From contig CM069458.1 of assembly GCA_035610835.1 (NCBI GenBank), forward strand, positions 31,397,449 to 31,461,448: DNA of 64,000 nucleotides, given 5' to 3'. The notes under the pieces were generated by a model. That model had not been told where the DNA came from and ran no database searches. It worked only from the letters and a program-made list of their open reading frames with translations. The translations under genes and the position numbers were made by a program. Within the stretch, counting starts at the first letter, position 1, and every line of letters starts with the position of its first letter. The stretch is from Ophiura sarsii (taxonomy: Eukaryota; Echinodermata; Ophiuroidea; Amphilepidida; Ophiuridae). Below, piece after piece: positions 23,560-35,265 of the stretch.

Positions 23560-23631
23560 GCATAGTTGGCTCAGCGGTAGAGCATTGGACTAGTAAACCG
23601 GAGGTCGTGGGTTCGACTCCTATCACGTCTT
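23560..23631 (+). pseudogene. tRNA-Thr (AGT)-like pseudogene
   Basis: D-arm TGGCTCAGCGGTAGAGC, anticodon loop ctAGTaa and T-arm GGGTTCGACTCC are in register, and actagtaaac with ggaggtc matches animal tRNA-Thr. The acceptor halves gcatagt and cacgtct pair at only about three of seven positions, and the anticodon stem has an A-A mismatch. It is therefore probably not a working tRNA. Confidence 0.6.
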
Positions 23632-24258
23632 GAAATTTTATTTTAATCGTTTATATACATTTTGTATTAGTTTTCGATATTGTTTATCATTCGTATAATT
23701 ATTCATTTTTGTTCAATTATAGTTTATTTTGGAATGTGGAATTATTTGCGATTTCATTTTAATTTTCCACTGACTGTTTAGTGTGCAAGGCATCATGAAA
23801 TGTGAATGAACCGCGGTATACCACCGAACTGTCCTATTCCTATGCAACATGCCAATACAATAGAAACTCTTTGTGTGTTATTATCGATTGAGCTAAACTT
23901 GTAAAGTAAATGCCAGCCGTTATGTAATACAAATCAATGTGCCTGTATTATTATTATTGAAATAATGTTTCGGTGGTGTAGGAAATAGGTCAATCGATTC
24001 AAGGACATGAGCCGACTGGCTTCTTATTTACATAACAATTGGCCTTTGCAGATCATGTTCATAGACTAGCTAGGGGCCATTCAATGTAGGCCTAGGAGTA
24101 GTAAACACAATTATATTTACAGAACATTCTTTATCGCAGTGAAAATTGCAAAAGAAAAAAAGTATCATTCACCATTCAATAAATATAGCGAACGATAAAC
24201 AATCCTGTCAATTTATAAAAACAAACAGTGTAATAACAAAACAGAAAAGAAAACCATC

Positions 24259-24330
24259 CCCATCCGCAGGATTCGAACCACTGACCTCATGATTGTGAAG
24301 CCGGCGCTTTGACGTTTGAGCTAATGAAGG
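24259..24330 (-). pseudogene. tRNA-Val (CAC)-like remnant
   Basis: On the minus strand TTAGCTCAAACG, a loop ttCACaa and GGTTCGAATCC occur at tRNA-like spacing. Stem pairing is poor in the acceptor, anticodon and T arms. Only the promoter-like boxes and the loop support the call. Confidence 0.35.
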
Positions 24331-25015
24331 CTATACATAAACGTTTTGAAGAAAGACATTACATAGGGTTCAAAATACAAATATCTCTTAAATAGGAGGC
24401 TAAAATCGAAAGGACAAAAGTCGGAAACAATATCCTCTATAAACTAATGACTTGGATTATATATTGTATAATACATAGGTATTATATTGTATAATACTTC
24501 CAAACACGATGGTCAATATATTACGCCCCCTCCGTCATCACCCATCCATTGTACAAATATGTTACGTGACCTATCGCCAAAATGTTTTCAGCATTGATTT
24601 CAATGGAATGAAGGGGAAAATGGGCTACTTTCACAATATCTTGGCAATACTGCGCCAAACAATAGATGAATAGAGTGATGGAGCGGTAGCTTAATTCATA
24701 TTTCTAGACGACCAGATACATTGATCGGCGGTGAACGTAAACATTTTATGATCGGATTTAAAAAGCTTATAAATAGTATTTCTTAAAGAATATAACACAA
24801 CCTTCCTCGCGCTTTGATGTGTCTGCTTCACTAATTGAGTCATCCAGAGTACTACAATAGTTCTATTGTTAACGCCAGATAAGTAGAGAGGTTTCTAGTT
24901 AATCACCGATCTTTTTCCGATGCTTTTAACAATAGAACGAAATACCGTTGGAAAAGCGCTTTTAAATCGCTAGAAAAACAATTTAAAAGCACTGAGAGTT
25001 TGGATATGGACCCTA

Positions 25016-25802
25016 ATGACCGATGATTGTAAAAATTGTCATAAGGTTCCATATGAATAAGCTAGATTACACTGTCATCCGCAGGTCAAAGGTCAATGCC
25101 CTCAACTAATATCAGTGATTCTGTGATCACAATTTAGCTCTAGTTACAATTGTCCCAGTCAGCACAGGTCAATGGGGCCCATACGGACTACATGTGGACA
25201 ATCAGGGCTAATGAGGGCAAGGGTTATGTGCGGGCTAACCACATGACATGGGTCCCATAATGGGCCAAAGAAGATTTCTTGTGCAACACCAGCATGCTTC
25301 TCTTTCATCACATGACCACTGATTTCTGTCACCAGTGTCTACTGGTCCCCATCGACATTACAGTGCAAGGAAATGCTTATAAAGTTGTTAAACCCTGTTG
25401 CAGGTTATATGGTTGATGTGTCTTTAATACAGCCCTCTCTTGATTTTCTTAAAGACCCTATATTTTTATGAATACAAGTTTTAGTTGGGATTCAACTTCT
25501 TTTCATATTTGTGGCCAAGTTAGCCTATCTGTACCATTGGTAGAGGTCAGACGACCTCCTGCTGTTAATTACTTGATTAGCCCTGCTGGTACTGTAGGGG
25601 TGCTAAGCATGCTGGGGTACATCCCCGGGGTACATCATGTAATCTTTGATAATGTTTGGGTAAACCTATCAGGGTCCCACATGGGCTGACCTCATGAGTC
25701 CCATATGGGTTTTACAAGGGCCATTATGGGCTACGTTTGGGTCAACCTATCAGGGTCCCATAGGCTGACCACATGGGACCACATGGGTTGCATCAGGGCT
25801 GA
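25016..25802. repeat. Degenerate repeats rich in gggtcccatatggg words; no gene
   Basis: The segment gtttgggtaaacctatcaggg at 25655 recurs as gtttgggtcaacctatcaggg at 25736, and variants of gggtcccacatgggctgacc fill 25155-25800. The period is near 80 bp where it can be read. Confidence 0.55.
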
Positions 25803-26236
25803 AACAGGTTCTGAAATACTTTGGGATTGTATTATTTAGCATTATTTCAATTTTGGCCAGCTAAAATGTTAAGGAAAACCGTTGAATATTGCATTTTATT
25901 GCTGCCAATTGGCCGCTTTTGTCACAAAAGCTGCCAATTGGCAGCATTCAAAGCTGCCAATTGGCAGCTTTTAACGATTATTAGTATTTTGACCAGGACA
26001 AATCAAAGTATTGCCGAATCATTGTATTTATGAACACATTTTGGCAGGACAAAATAACAACAATTGTCAAAAGCTGCCAATTGGCAGCTTTGAATGCTGC
26101 CAATTGGCAGCTTTGTGGCAGAAGCTGCCAATTGGCAACAATAAACTATAGATTTTAACGTTTTTTTTGTTATTTTGGCCAGTGAAAATCGATAAATCAC
26201 CAAATAATGCAATCCCAAAGTATTTCAGAACCTGTT
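25803..26236. mobile_element. 434-bp foldback element made of ctgccaattggcag palindromes
   Basis: The outer arms aacaggttctgaaatacttt and its complement enclose six copies of the 16-bp palindrome gctgccaattggcagc (two with changes), three in each arm. It is thus both globally and locally self-complementary. No coding capacity; frames in it mirror each other. Confidence 0.88.
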
Positions 26237-26829
26237 GGCCGCAATTCCACGCATGCGCACTGAGCTTGATTATATTAGTTTAGTAACACTATGGATTGTA
26301 TATTTAGGGAGCGTTCATAAATACTTTGATGGGGAGGGGGTTGGATAATTTAATTTTTGGTACATCAACACTTTTTGACCCCCACCCTTAACTGAACATT
26401 TTTCTGACCTATTGTCAATGTCAAGAAACATAGTTAATATATAGTTATACTATTTTACATTAAGACCTTAGTGCTGTGATTTACTAGAGGATATTCTCAA
26501 TTTTAACAGAAATATATGTACCGGTACATAATATTCTATTTTGTACATGGGCACAGCTTGGAGCGCAGAAGATACAGAATCTGGAGCGAGTCAGGACTCA
26601 TACATCTCTTTACCAGTGGCATGTTATCAAGGCTGGGGTCTCCATTCCCCCAAAAGACTTTCACACAGCGTTTGCCCGATTTTCTGTTCTTGAAAGACAT
26701 GCGCGCGTGTGTAGAATTCTTTCTGCTTTTTTTCATTTAGATGAAATTGGCCATGTTCAGAAATCTGCTTTAGATTATATTCCTTGACCTGCCACAAAAT
26801 GTGTTTATAAATCAGTTGGGGATGTGGGG
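26237..26829. other. No gene; single MITE end at 26307
   Basis: gggagcgttcataaatactt at 26308 matches the terminal repeat of the element at 40302-40651, but no partner end was found, so it is a solo or truncated end. Confidence 0.55.
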
Positions 26830-27400
26830 CTCTTTAGGGCTTCTGTCTGGGGCCCTCGTACAGGCAAAAGTTGCTGTCATTATTATTGTTGTATACCCTA
26901 ATGTGTAATAGTGCCAATGCAAATAGTTTCATCTATTATTAAATATGTACTCTTCGGCTGATTAAAACCATATTTTAGGTCTCTTTGGGGCTACTGTTTG
27001 GGGCCCCGTACAGGCAAAAGTTGCTGTCATTTGTATTTTTGTATACCCTAATGTATAATAGTTCCAATGTAAAAGAATTCATCCATGTACCTCTTCGGTA
27101 AATAACACCATATTTGGGGCCCTTTGTCATTGGTACAGTCATTAGAAGTATCCTAAGGAATGATTTCCAACAAGTTTTGTCCAAGTACCTCTTCTGCTGA
27201 ATAAACTCATTCTGTGGCCCCCTATATCGTGATCCCAGGGCCTCCGTAGGATGTGACCCGGCAGCAATACAAAATATTGACTTTTGGCCCACTACTAACA
27301 TAATCAGACCATCAAACCTTCTAAGCTGAATAAACTCTCTGAGCTCCCGGCCTATAGTGACATAATACAAACACCATTGCTTGTGTGATTTTGATACAAA
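26830..27400. repeat. Decayed tandem array with ccgtacaggcaaaagttgct and gctgaataaactc units
   Basis: A segment containing acaggcaaaagttgctgtca recurs at a period of about 152 bp (26861 and 27012). Downstream the motif ctcttcggctgaataaa followed by a ggggccc word recurs near 26950, 27090, 27187 and 27315. The 143-codon minus-strand open frame across this array is most simply a by-product of the repeats. Confidence 0.65.
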
Positions 27401-27406
27401 CTCCAT

Positions 27407-27451
<45 letters not shown>
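27407..27451 (+). repeat. 45-base G homopolymer
   Basis: An uninterrupted run of 45 G on the + strand, the longest homopolymer in the window. The true length may differ because such tracts are error-prone in sequencing. It could form G-quadruplexes. Confidence 0.9.
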
Positions 27452-27452
<1 letters not shown>

Positions 27453-27780
27453 GGGTCCTGAATTTCAATGTTCTTGTTTGTTTGTCCTGACCATGCTTAC
27501 GATGACAGACAAAGCCAGCTCATTGTGTCCCAATATTTACGACACGTCACCTGAGTAGGCGGTAAAATCCTTGGTCGTGTGCCACGAATTGGAACCCCGT
27601 ATTTTGAGGAGGTGTGACATTTTTACACTGTTAATGATGTTTATATTATCACCGTTTCTATATTTCTCGTCATAAAATAACAAATTTGGTGTCATTACAA
27701 AGCACAATAAATATTCTTTCCATACCATCCACAAAATAATGTCTTAATTATTTCAGTTTTAATTGGGAGCAAATAATTGA
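27452..27780. other. No gene seen
   Basis: AT-rich sequence with stops in every frame. Confidence 0.45.
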
Positions 27781-28096
27781 TCAACGGGTGCTTGGGGAGG
27801 AGGGGGAGGAATCGGAGGAACAGGATTGAGGAGCCATTCACATACACACACACAGCGCCAATCTCTAGACAAGCTATGAAATACTTCATTCACTTCACTT
27901 ATTGATTATCAATATACATGCTAGCTAGATGGAATGTCAGAGTGATCAGGCTGATGTGTACCGTTGAGGAGTAAACAGGAGTATTGGGGAGGAGGAGGAG
28001 GAATCGCAGTGAGGAGCTAATCTCACAGACACGCAATAAATACTTCATTTACATCACCCATTGACGATACATGCTAGATAGAATTTCAGAGAGGTT
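27781..28096. repeat. Two-copy direct repeat, about 190-bp period
   Basis: The ttggggaggaggxggaggaatcg segment with the following aaatacttcattcac and atacatgctag stretch occurs at about 27790-27935 and again at 27984-28085, with several differences and a deletion. Confidence 0.75.
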
Positions 28097-29270
28097 GGCT
28101 GTTGTACCGATTAGAAGTATACCGATTGATTTATCTATACTGATAACAATTCATACACTTGTGCATTATATCTTAAAATAAATTAACCACTTCATGGAAT
28201 AAAACAGTATAAATATTGCGATACGAGCCCCTTTACATTCTGTACGTGTGGTATGTTTACTTTGCTATAACCAGACAAATGACAGCTTACAAATTACAAG
28301 GTATGCACGCTCTACTGCATGCATGCCGAGTGAGTTCAAAAAGCCCGCGTGTACATCTCGTGGTTAAATGTCCCAAGCGATACTATACGGTGTGCCAGTC
28401 AATAGTTAGGTCACCCAAGTCCTATATGAAAGCTATGAAGATTGTTAAACGGGGTCAGTCGTCACAAACATGCACAAACACAATAGCCAAACGACCTTGC
28501 TTTTGTCAACACTCCCTACACAGAGGACTGCAGTGCAAATCTTTACGATTTTCGCTATGTAATCTCTATGGCGGAGTTCATTCCGTTGTATGAAGCTATG
28601 ATGTTTGCGTGGTCTTCGCTATCTCCAAGCAGATAGAGCAATACGTACATGGACTTTTTTGTAGACGAGGGTTCATTTTATGATTTGGTGAGGTTTAGAA
28701 TGAGTTAGGATTCCTGTAATTTCGAAGACCACAGATTTTCAAAACGTGAATTTTCCAACATTTTACGCCATAAATTTGGTCACAAAAACGTGTTTAATAC
28801 TATACATTCTACCGTTCTGCAGATGCTAATGACCCTCCTCTAAAATTCTACATGATTTTTAACACGTTTCTCAGTTTTTGAGATGCCCAAATAGACCATT
28901 TTCCGAAGCTATTTCTAGCAAATATTGTAGTCACTGAGACTTCATTGTTTTCTTGCGTATAACAAAATCTGACACGCAGCGTGACCTCCCTGCTGGCTGG
29001 TGCATATTGCATGCGCGCAATCTTGAAATTTGTCCATAATTTGTGACATCTTTATCAATTTTGAAAGATTTACGGCGCTTAGCGAGATATGGGAAGGGGT
29101 GGGGGCTTTGAGTCCATGGTGTCATTGTTAATAGTCTATTGATCACTGTTCGACAAAAGTACTTACATTGCATCTTGCACAATTCCCGAATACTAATTTA
29201 TTTTACCCATGCTCAAATCTGTTATGGCAGTTCAAAAATAAGCGCTCCGTTAGATCGCATGTGCGTCATT
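28097..29270. other. No supported gene; 125-codon orphan frame at 28216-28593
   Basis: The + frame from 28216 is open for 125 codons and is Arg/Lys/Cys-rich, but shows no recognisable domain. A tataaata word upstream is the only promoter-like sign. I treat it as unproven. Confidence 0.4.
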
Positions 29271-29860
29271 TTGTGACACCCTGTATAGGCCTATGATGTT
29301 ATTGGCCATATTAAATTTAGTATGTATATCTAGGCAACATTTCTAATTGTAACATGATCATTTCATGTGTGTTTTATTTCATTTCATTATCATTGCTTTC
29401 ATCAAAATAAAAACAAAAAGTGAAGAAACATGTGGATTGAGGACTCGATCATACATGTGCCTTTCACTTGTTACACCCTGTATAACATGGTAATTATTGG
29501 TCATATGTTTGTGTTTGGTGCAATATTATTACAAACGTCAATTTAAAATTTATTATGACACTAAATTATGATAACGGTTAACTTTATTTCAGAAATACGT
29601 TTTCACATACTTAAATTGTTACAAATTTTGACCACCCTGTATAAGGTATCCTTTATAACTAAAGACAAAGGTGGCAACATTTTTCTTTGTAATACTAGTG
29701 TATACTTTTGATTTATGCAGCTTAATAAATTATAATTTTATCTTCAAGGTATGTAAATGACCAGTGAAAATTTTGTATTTTTAGTGCATTTCTTGATGTT
29801 TGCACCCTATATATTATCTACCCACCCTGTATAATGACCTTGACATTGTCATTGTGAGAT
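29270..29860. repeat. Quasi-periodic caccctgtata motifs, set 1
   Basis: caccctgtat occurs near 29278, 29476, 29636 and 29826, at intervals of about 160-200 bp, in otherwise AT-rich sequence. A similar series lies at 55820-56570. The word equals the outer end of the mariner-like MITEs here, so these may be decayed tandem transposon ends. Confidence 0.55.
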
Positions 29861-30284
29861 TTAGAAACGTGTATGCTTTCAGGAAATGTATACTTTCCTT
29901 ATACTCCTATGTATAGTTTTAATGCTAAAAATGTTTTAAGCAAAATCCATGTGATTTTTCCACTTTTAGCATATGTCACACAAAGGGGTCCCAACTCAGG
30001 GCACACGACCCCTTGAAAACCCACGGACCTTGTTGTAATTTGTATCTAGTTAATTCTTTTTGTTCATAGATGATTCATGTTTTAAAAATAGTGATATAAT
30101 ACAAATAGATGATCCATGTGTTATTGAAAACCACCAGGAAACTACTTTACACCTATAATTACCTTCGCTTTTAGACAATACCAAAGTATGTCAGTATTTG
30201 ATTCTCAAAGAAAACAAAAAGGATGTGTCAACCAGCTTTGATTTATCACATCATTAATCATTAAGCTTGACATGTTTACACCTT

Positions 30285-31110
30285 TAACACTTTCCACGCG
30301 GCAGGCGTCTGCAGACGACATTCCAAATTTTAAAAAATGTTTCAAAAAATAATGTCAACATTATTTAATTTCATTACCGTAATTGAAATCGCCATTAAAA
30401 ATGCATTGACATAAGTACTAAACATGTATTGTATTGGATTAGAAATCCTTGAGATAGACCTTGAAAGTTGGGAAAGGTTTCTGACAAATTTGTTTTGTAT
30501 AATGGTAAAACTAATAGCCTCTTGGAAAGGGTTAAGGATGTTCCTATGGTTAGCAAAATGTATTTTATAGAGCTTGCTTGCTGAGCTCCACAATAATCTA
30601 AAATTCAGTAGAGCTTGGCAATATATATGACAATTTATGTTCTTTTGTTTCTTATTGGTTTTTAAACAATTTTGCACAAATTATTTAATTATTTTTTACA
30701 AGAAAGTAAATGTTTTTGAAATTGATAGATCGTAAGAAACTTTGCGCGAATCACAGAAAATTTGCCTCTAGAATCACCCAAATCACCCTCATCTTCATAG
30801 TTTAAAAAAAAATTACACATACCCCGGTTTAAGAATAAAAAGTTACATAGCTCCCCTAATCATGCTAATTCAAGATTTGAAAGTGACATGACGCCCCTCA
30901 CAGTTTACCCACCCTCCAGCATAAATAATGAACGTTCCCTTATTCCCTGTGCTGCGGGAATCTAATGGATTTTCAATACAAATTTAGAGCAATTTAAAAC
31001 AAAAAATAATTTTTCATAGACATTTTGACCTAGAAAGTCAACAATCCTAATAAGGAACAAAAGAAAATGGACTGCTCTCTGTTGACCGAAAAAACAATAA
31101 AAAGCAAGAG
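30285..31110. repeat. Dispersed repeat related to PGRP intron 2 and to the window's end
   Basis: gctgagctccacaataatct (30581) and gctgcgggaatctaatgga (30952) recur in PGRP intron 2 at 48262 and 49051. The part at 30410-30540 is complementary to 63862-64000. The family is thus present in three places, in both orientations. Confidence 0.75.
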
Positions 31111-32044
31111 AATTCAAAATGACTTAAAATAGTTATATCTTTTGAACCGTACACCCAATTCATCTCCAGTAAAATACTTTTTTGCTGTACTTGACCAGCT
31201 CTACCTTGTCTCCAGGTTTAAACATTTAACACCATTTGAGATTCAAATTAGCATCGCAATAACTATTAACTTCTTGCTCTACCCCATCTATTTTCTGAAA
31301 GGAAATCTCATAAAGAATCCGCATATGCCATTGACATTTTTAAGGTAGGACCTATGCTAACATGTTATGATTGACAATGTTAAAAAATATCAACATTTTC
31401 ATATTTTGATTAAAGCTCAATAATGTTGTTATCGCTAACCCAATCATAATTTATTGTGCATAATTGAATTCCTCCTGAAATTACCTAATAGAAAATTATA
31501 TGCTTAAGTTTCATAGGGTTATTTTGTGAAATCTGCTATAGGCCTACCGGGAAGTGAATGAGCCGAACGTTTAAGTTTCATATTTTTGAGATTAAACACA
31601 TGTTTTTTGAGGTATGCACCCTACCTACACTGCAAATGTGTTGGTCATTATCTTTGACACATTCGGTTGGGCAAAGCATTTATCTAATTTGTTGGTCAAG
31701 ATTTACCCAACAAACCGATATCATCACATCAGTTGGGTAAACCTTTGTTTTGCCCATTTATTTTGACTAAAACTCGCAACACTCTGGTCAAAACGGTTGA
31801 ACTTTTAATAAATCAAAATTGTTGGTCAAATTTGTTGGGCAAAGACGACCGATCATGCGCACTGGCAAACTAGAACTGCCCAACAGTTGGGCATCATTCC
31901 CACCGTTTGCTTGCGAATTCATCATTCATCATCAGAACGGCAAACATGGAAGTCATGTCGGTATCGCGTCTGCTGGGGTCTTGGGGCCCTCCACCGTAAA
32001 TAATAGACACTTTCAGAGGTAAGTCACAATTATTATGCTATATA

Positions 32045-32270
32045 CATGATATAATTTCATCAAGAACGAGTTCAAGAATTCCGTGAATAATTTTCTAATT
32101 GCAGGCTTGAAAAATGTTCATTTTCTACGGTCATGACGGTAAGCTTACCAATGTTATAGTAAGCTTACTGTCAATACCGTAGGAAATGTACCGGTTTTTT
32201 TTGTAGGTATGCAATTAGCCTAAATTATTCACGGAATACTTGAACTCGTTCTTGATGGAATCATATCATC
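32045..32270. mobile_element. 226-bp foldback nested in the CACTG element
   Basis: The left arm atgatataatttcatcaagaacgagttcaa, continuing past ttccgtgaataatt, is repeated in reverse to 32270. An inner hairpin with ggtaagcttacc and gtaagcttac lies at its centre. Confidence 0.75.
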
Positions 32271-32439
32271 TATAATATAATACGGAGTTGCCGATTCCTG
32301 TCCTGAGATGTTCTCCCCTTTCCGCACCTTCGATTGACTTCAAATTTTCTGTGCGAGTGCGTATGGGTCCCACGACGAACCAGTTTATGTTTGATTTTTT
32401 AAATTTGGGTTAGATTTCGTGAAATTCGAGGTTTTTTAG

Positions 32440-32650
32440 CCCGTTGCTACGTTATTGCTACGCGCCGCGTATACGCTGAGCACGCCATGGCGATGGCCGG
32501 CGCACAACTCACGTAATCGGGCGATTGTCGGCGCTCGCGTATTCAGGCGATTGCCGCCGGCGCACGCGTAGTCAGGCGCCGATTGCCACGCACGCGTAAT
32601 CGGGCGATACCGGAACACGCGTAGGTGCACACGCGTTAGTGGCGCAAAGC
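32440..32650. repeat. CpG-rich degenerate repeat
   Basis: Words such as cacgcgtaatcgggcga, tattcaggcgattgc and cgtagtcaggcgccgattg recur about every 30-35 bp. GC and CpG content are far above the surrounding AT-rich DNA. No gene start or promoter is evident next to it. Confidence 0.65.
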
Positions 32651-34414
32651 GTAGTTTGTTATGTGGTAGAGTAAAGGCGGCAAGCATCCGTTGCTCCATA
32701 GTGCAAACCCTATAGTACAAGAAAATGGCATGATGAGACAACAACAAAAAGTAAATCATATAGCCAGGGTATTATACAGGGACCCCTTTGAAGGAACTGG
32801 GAGCAAGGCCGGCGCAAACCGTATAAGGCGCAAACCGTAGGCCTGCATTCAGGATAACATGTGTTAATAGTGACAGGGAAAATGCGTTTATACGACAGTG
32901 CCTCAGTCCCATCGCGGACCCATCCACAATGCGGGCCACGGGCAGGGCGCGCTATATAAAAACATAGATAGGCCAGAAAACTGTGATATCATATACATGG
33001 GGGATAGGCCTATAAATAAACAAGGAACTGTTAGAGCAAAATATGCATGCAATGTCAATAGGCCGAAAAATAAAATAAACGGATGGCTTTAACACTGAAC
33101 TGGGTGGGTACAAAGTGATCATGGTGAGAACCCGCCTCCCGCCAACTATGAAAGACACACCTGGGGTGGGTAGGCATGTCTGGTTTATAAGGGTACACTG
33201 GGTACCTGTAGTATGGAATATTAAGGGTACCTGTGATAACTACTGGATTTTGAGGATGTATGGGGTAGGGCCTATACCAGAGTGGTTATTTCATGTCTTA
33301 TTATGGGATACCTAATAATAGTTAGCGTTTATGGGTAGGCCTTATTAAGATCCCTGGATTATTAAGGGCGCCGTGGCACTGATATTAGGATTAAGGACAC
33401 CTGAGTATCAAGGACCTCTTGCTATTGCACAATAGCCTATATACGCTTTGATCATGTTGACGACTAACCGCACACGATCTTCTATATACCATGTGGGGTA
33501 TGGGGTTGGTACTGCACATTTTTTTTTTGGGGGGGGGGGGGGGGGGTGGGGTTGTTTGTTTGTTTAAACCGTCGGTCCGTACGGACACACGCTTGAGTCC
33601 TGAAGGGACCAGGCTCAAGCAAAATGAAAATGCTCGGGCCAGGCTTAAAAAGCCTATAAGCATGCTGGCTGAATGAAATGAAAGTTAGAAAAGATGGAAG
33701 AAAAGCCTGAAGTAAAAAGAGCCACTTCCAACAAATGGGGTAACTATAACATTGTTTCCCTCCTAAATGGGGTATTGAAATTGGGTCTGAAATTCAAAGA
33801 TATCACAAAACTCAATTTCTGTGAACAAAGTCTATTTCAAATGAAAAAATAATAATTCAGGGATCTACCATTTTGAACTCATTATCTATGCCCATTTTGC
33901 TACAAATCATGAAGGTATCTAATTTAGATAATAATACTCAGCTAGCGAGTGCCCGAGCGTAGCGAGGGTACGCCGCTAGTGTATTATAATTGTGACTTAC
34001 AATGGAAGAGGGTGAAAAAGGGGGTCTCCAGGGCGGCACATACCTATACCCTTTTCCAATGTCAGTGCTCCCCCGGGAAATCCTAACCCTAACCAGACGC
34101 AATATTTTGACCAACTGTTGGCATTAAGTAAAAGAGTGCCCAATAATGGTTAAATAATTTCATTACATTGACCATCAAATGTCTTGCAGAAAACCAATTG
34201 GTCAATTATATACCCAACTGTTTAATCATTATCTTTGCCCAACAATTGGTGAAACATTTAGCCCAACAGTGTTGGTTAATTTCTAACCATTTGTTGGTTA
34301 AAACTTTTATCAAAAGCAGTTGGTCAAAAGTTTGACCAACAAATTAGATTGTTCATATAATACTAAACGTTGGTCAAAATGTTGGTCAATTTTTGACCAA
34401 CCACATTTGCAGTG

Positions 34415-35024
34415 TAGTACTGGTATCGGGCTCGCTATTTTCCTCATTTACTGATATTCACTTGCGATACATGTCCCCGTGATACACAGTCCGCGTCCAG
34501 AGTCACTCTCCGATGGGAGTAGCCCGCGGGTTGGAACAGCTTGGTGGTCGGCAAATACAGAGTCGGGGATATGCCGCTAAATAGAACAGCTTTCATTGAG
34601 CCATTTGAACGGGTATTGTGCTTGGTTGATAATTAATACTACGTCGGTGCGATTAGTGTTTGAATGGGCAAAAGGAGTTGATCTAAATTTTGACCAAAAA
34701 ATCACCAAATTGCATGAACGGATTTTCAAAAATATAAAATCTTTCAGCTTATGAGGGGTCATATTCCACTTCAAATAGACACCCCCTGGGCATGCAAGCG
34801 CAATTGGTCCATCAGCATCAGCAAATCATCCCCTCCAATGTTCACAACAAATTTACGCTACTGCTACTGTAGAATCGACTGACTTGTGGCATAAAACGTT
34901 ATGCCCCAACTTACTCTTGGGTCCGGTCAGGTATAACATTTAGCGTAAATTACCCGCCAGTTACTAGCCTAGAAGCTTACCCCGCATTGGCGCTCTTAAA
35001 ATTTTGGGTTACGCCTCAGTTACT
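34415..35024. other. No gene seen
   Basis: Mixed-composition sequence without recognised repeat families. Confidence 0.4.
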
Positions 35025-35178
35025 ATACTCTGTTTGGCCATCTCGAAACAGTGACGTAACCGCGTATTCTACTAATTGCATCACATAACGCGCGCGAATA
35101 CCCGCGGCGCTGCTAGCGTACAAACACGAGCGTTGAAAGGCGGAAGATACACACGCGTGCGTAAAAGCTGCGCCTGTT
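35025..35178. mobile_element. MITE 'atactctgtttggcc', copy 1, right end missing
   Basis: Matches 38743-38935 from the left end through gcgttgaaaggcggaagata to gcgcctgtt. There the match stops and a fragment of the AAGGGTGCAC family (35178-35265) takes over, so the right end was lost or displaced by that insertion. Confidence 0.8.
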
Positions 35179-35265
35179 CAGGGTGCACACAACTATTAAG
35201 GTCACCGTCAAAGCTTCCGGCCATCGCCATCACCCAGCTAGTCCCTAAATAACGGAAAGCTAAAC
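35178..35265. repeat. Fragment of the AAGGGTGCAC MITE
   Basis: About 86 bp from agggtgcacacaactattaa to tagtccctaaataacggaaa are identical to the left end of the full element at 35450-35920, only 275 bp downstream. Confidence 0.85.

Larger units (their letters stand above)
22157..25013. mobile_element. 2.86-kb DNA transposon-like element with 229-bp TIRs and tRNA cargo
   Basis: The left arm (22157-22385), starting gggtccatatccaaactctc, is repeated in reverse at 24785-25013. By eye the arms differ at only about eight positions, so the element looks young. TA flanks both ends (22155-22156 and 25014-25015), as for Tc1/mariner-like targets. The 2.4-kb interior has no transposase frame. Instead it holds a well-formed tRNA-Asn, a tRNA-Thr-like and a tRNA-Val-like sequence, and G/C tracts. 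It is therefore non-autonomous. Confidence 0.8.
31628..34414. mobile_element. 2.79-kb CACTG-ended transposon, non-autonomous, with subterminal repeats
   Basis: The ends cactgcaaatgtgttggtca and the complement tgaccaaccacatttgcagtg are inverted repeats flanked by TA. Within about 250 bp of each end lie many copies of ttggtcaa, ttgggcaaa and their complements. Dense subterminal repeats with a CACTR end are the hallmark of the CACTA (EnSpm) superfamily (family knowledge). A TA duplication is not its usual 2-3 bp pattern, so the assignment is tentative. No transposase frame is present; the interior holds a GC-rich patch, a small foldback and a G18 run. Confidence 0.7.

Noticed and set aside
26975..27406. 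Longest open frame in the window (143 codons, minus strand)
   Set aside because: It spans a decayed tandem repeat and shows no domain; repeated DNA words explain the openness better than coding selection.
28216..28593. 125-codon + strand frame as a small secreted or basic protein
   Set aside because: No recognisable motif, splice context or homologue known to me. Kept only as an orphan frame within the gap description.
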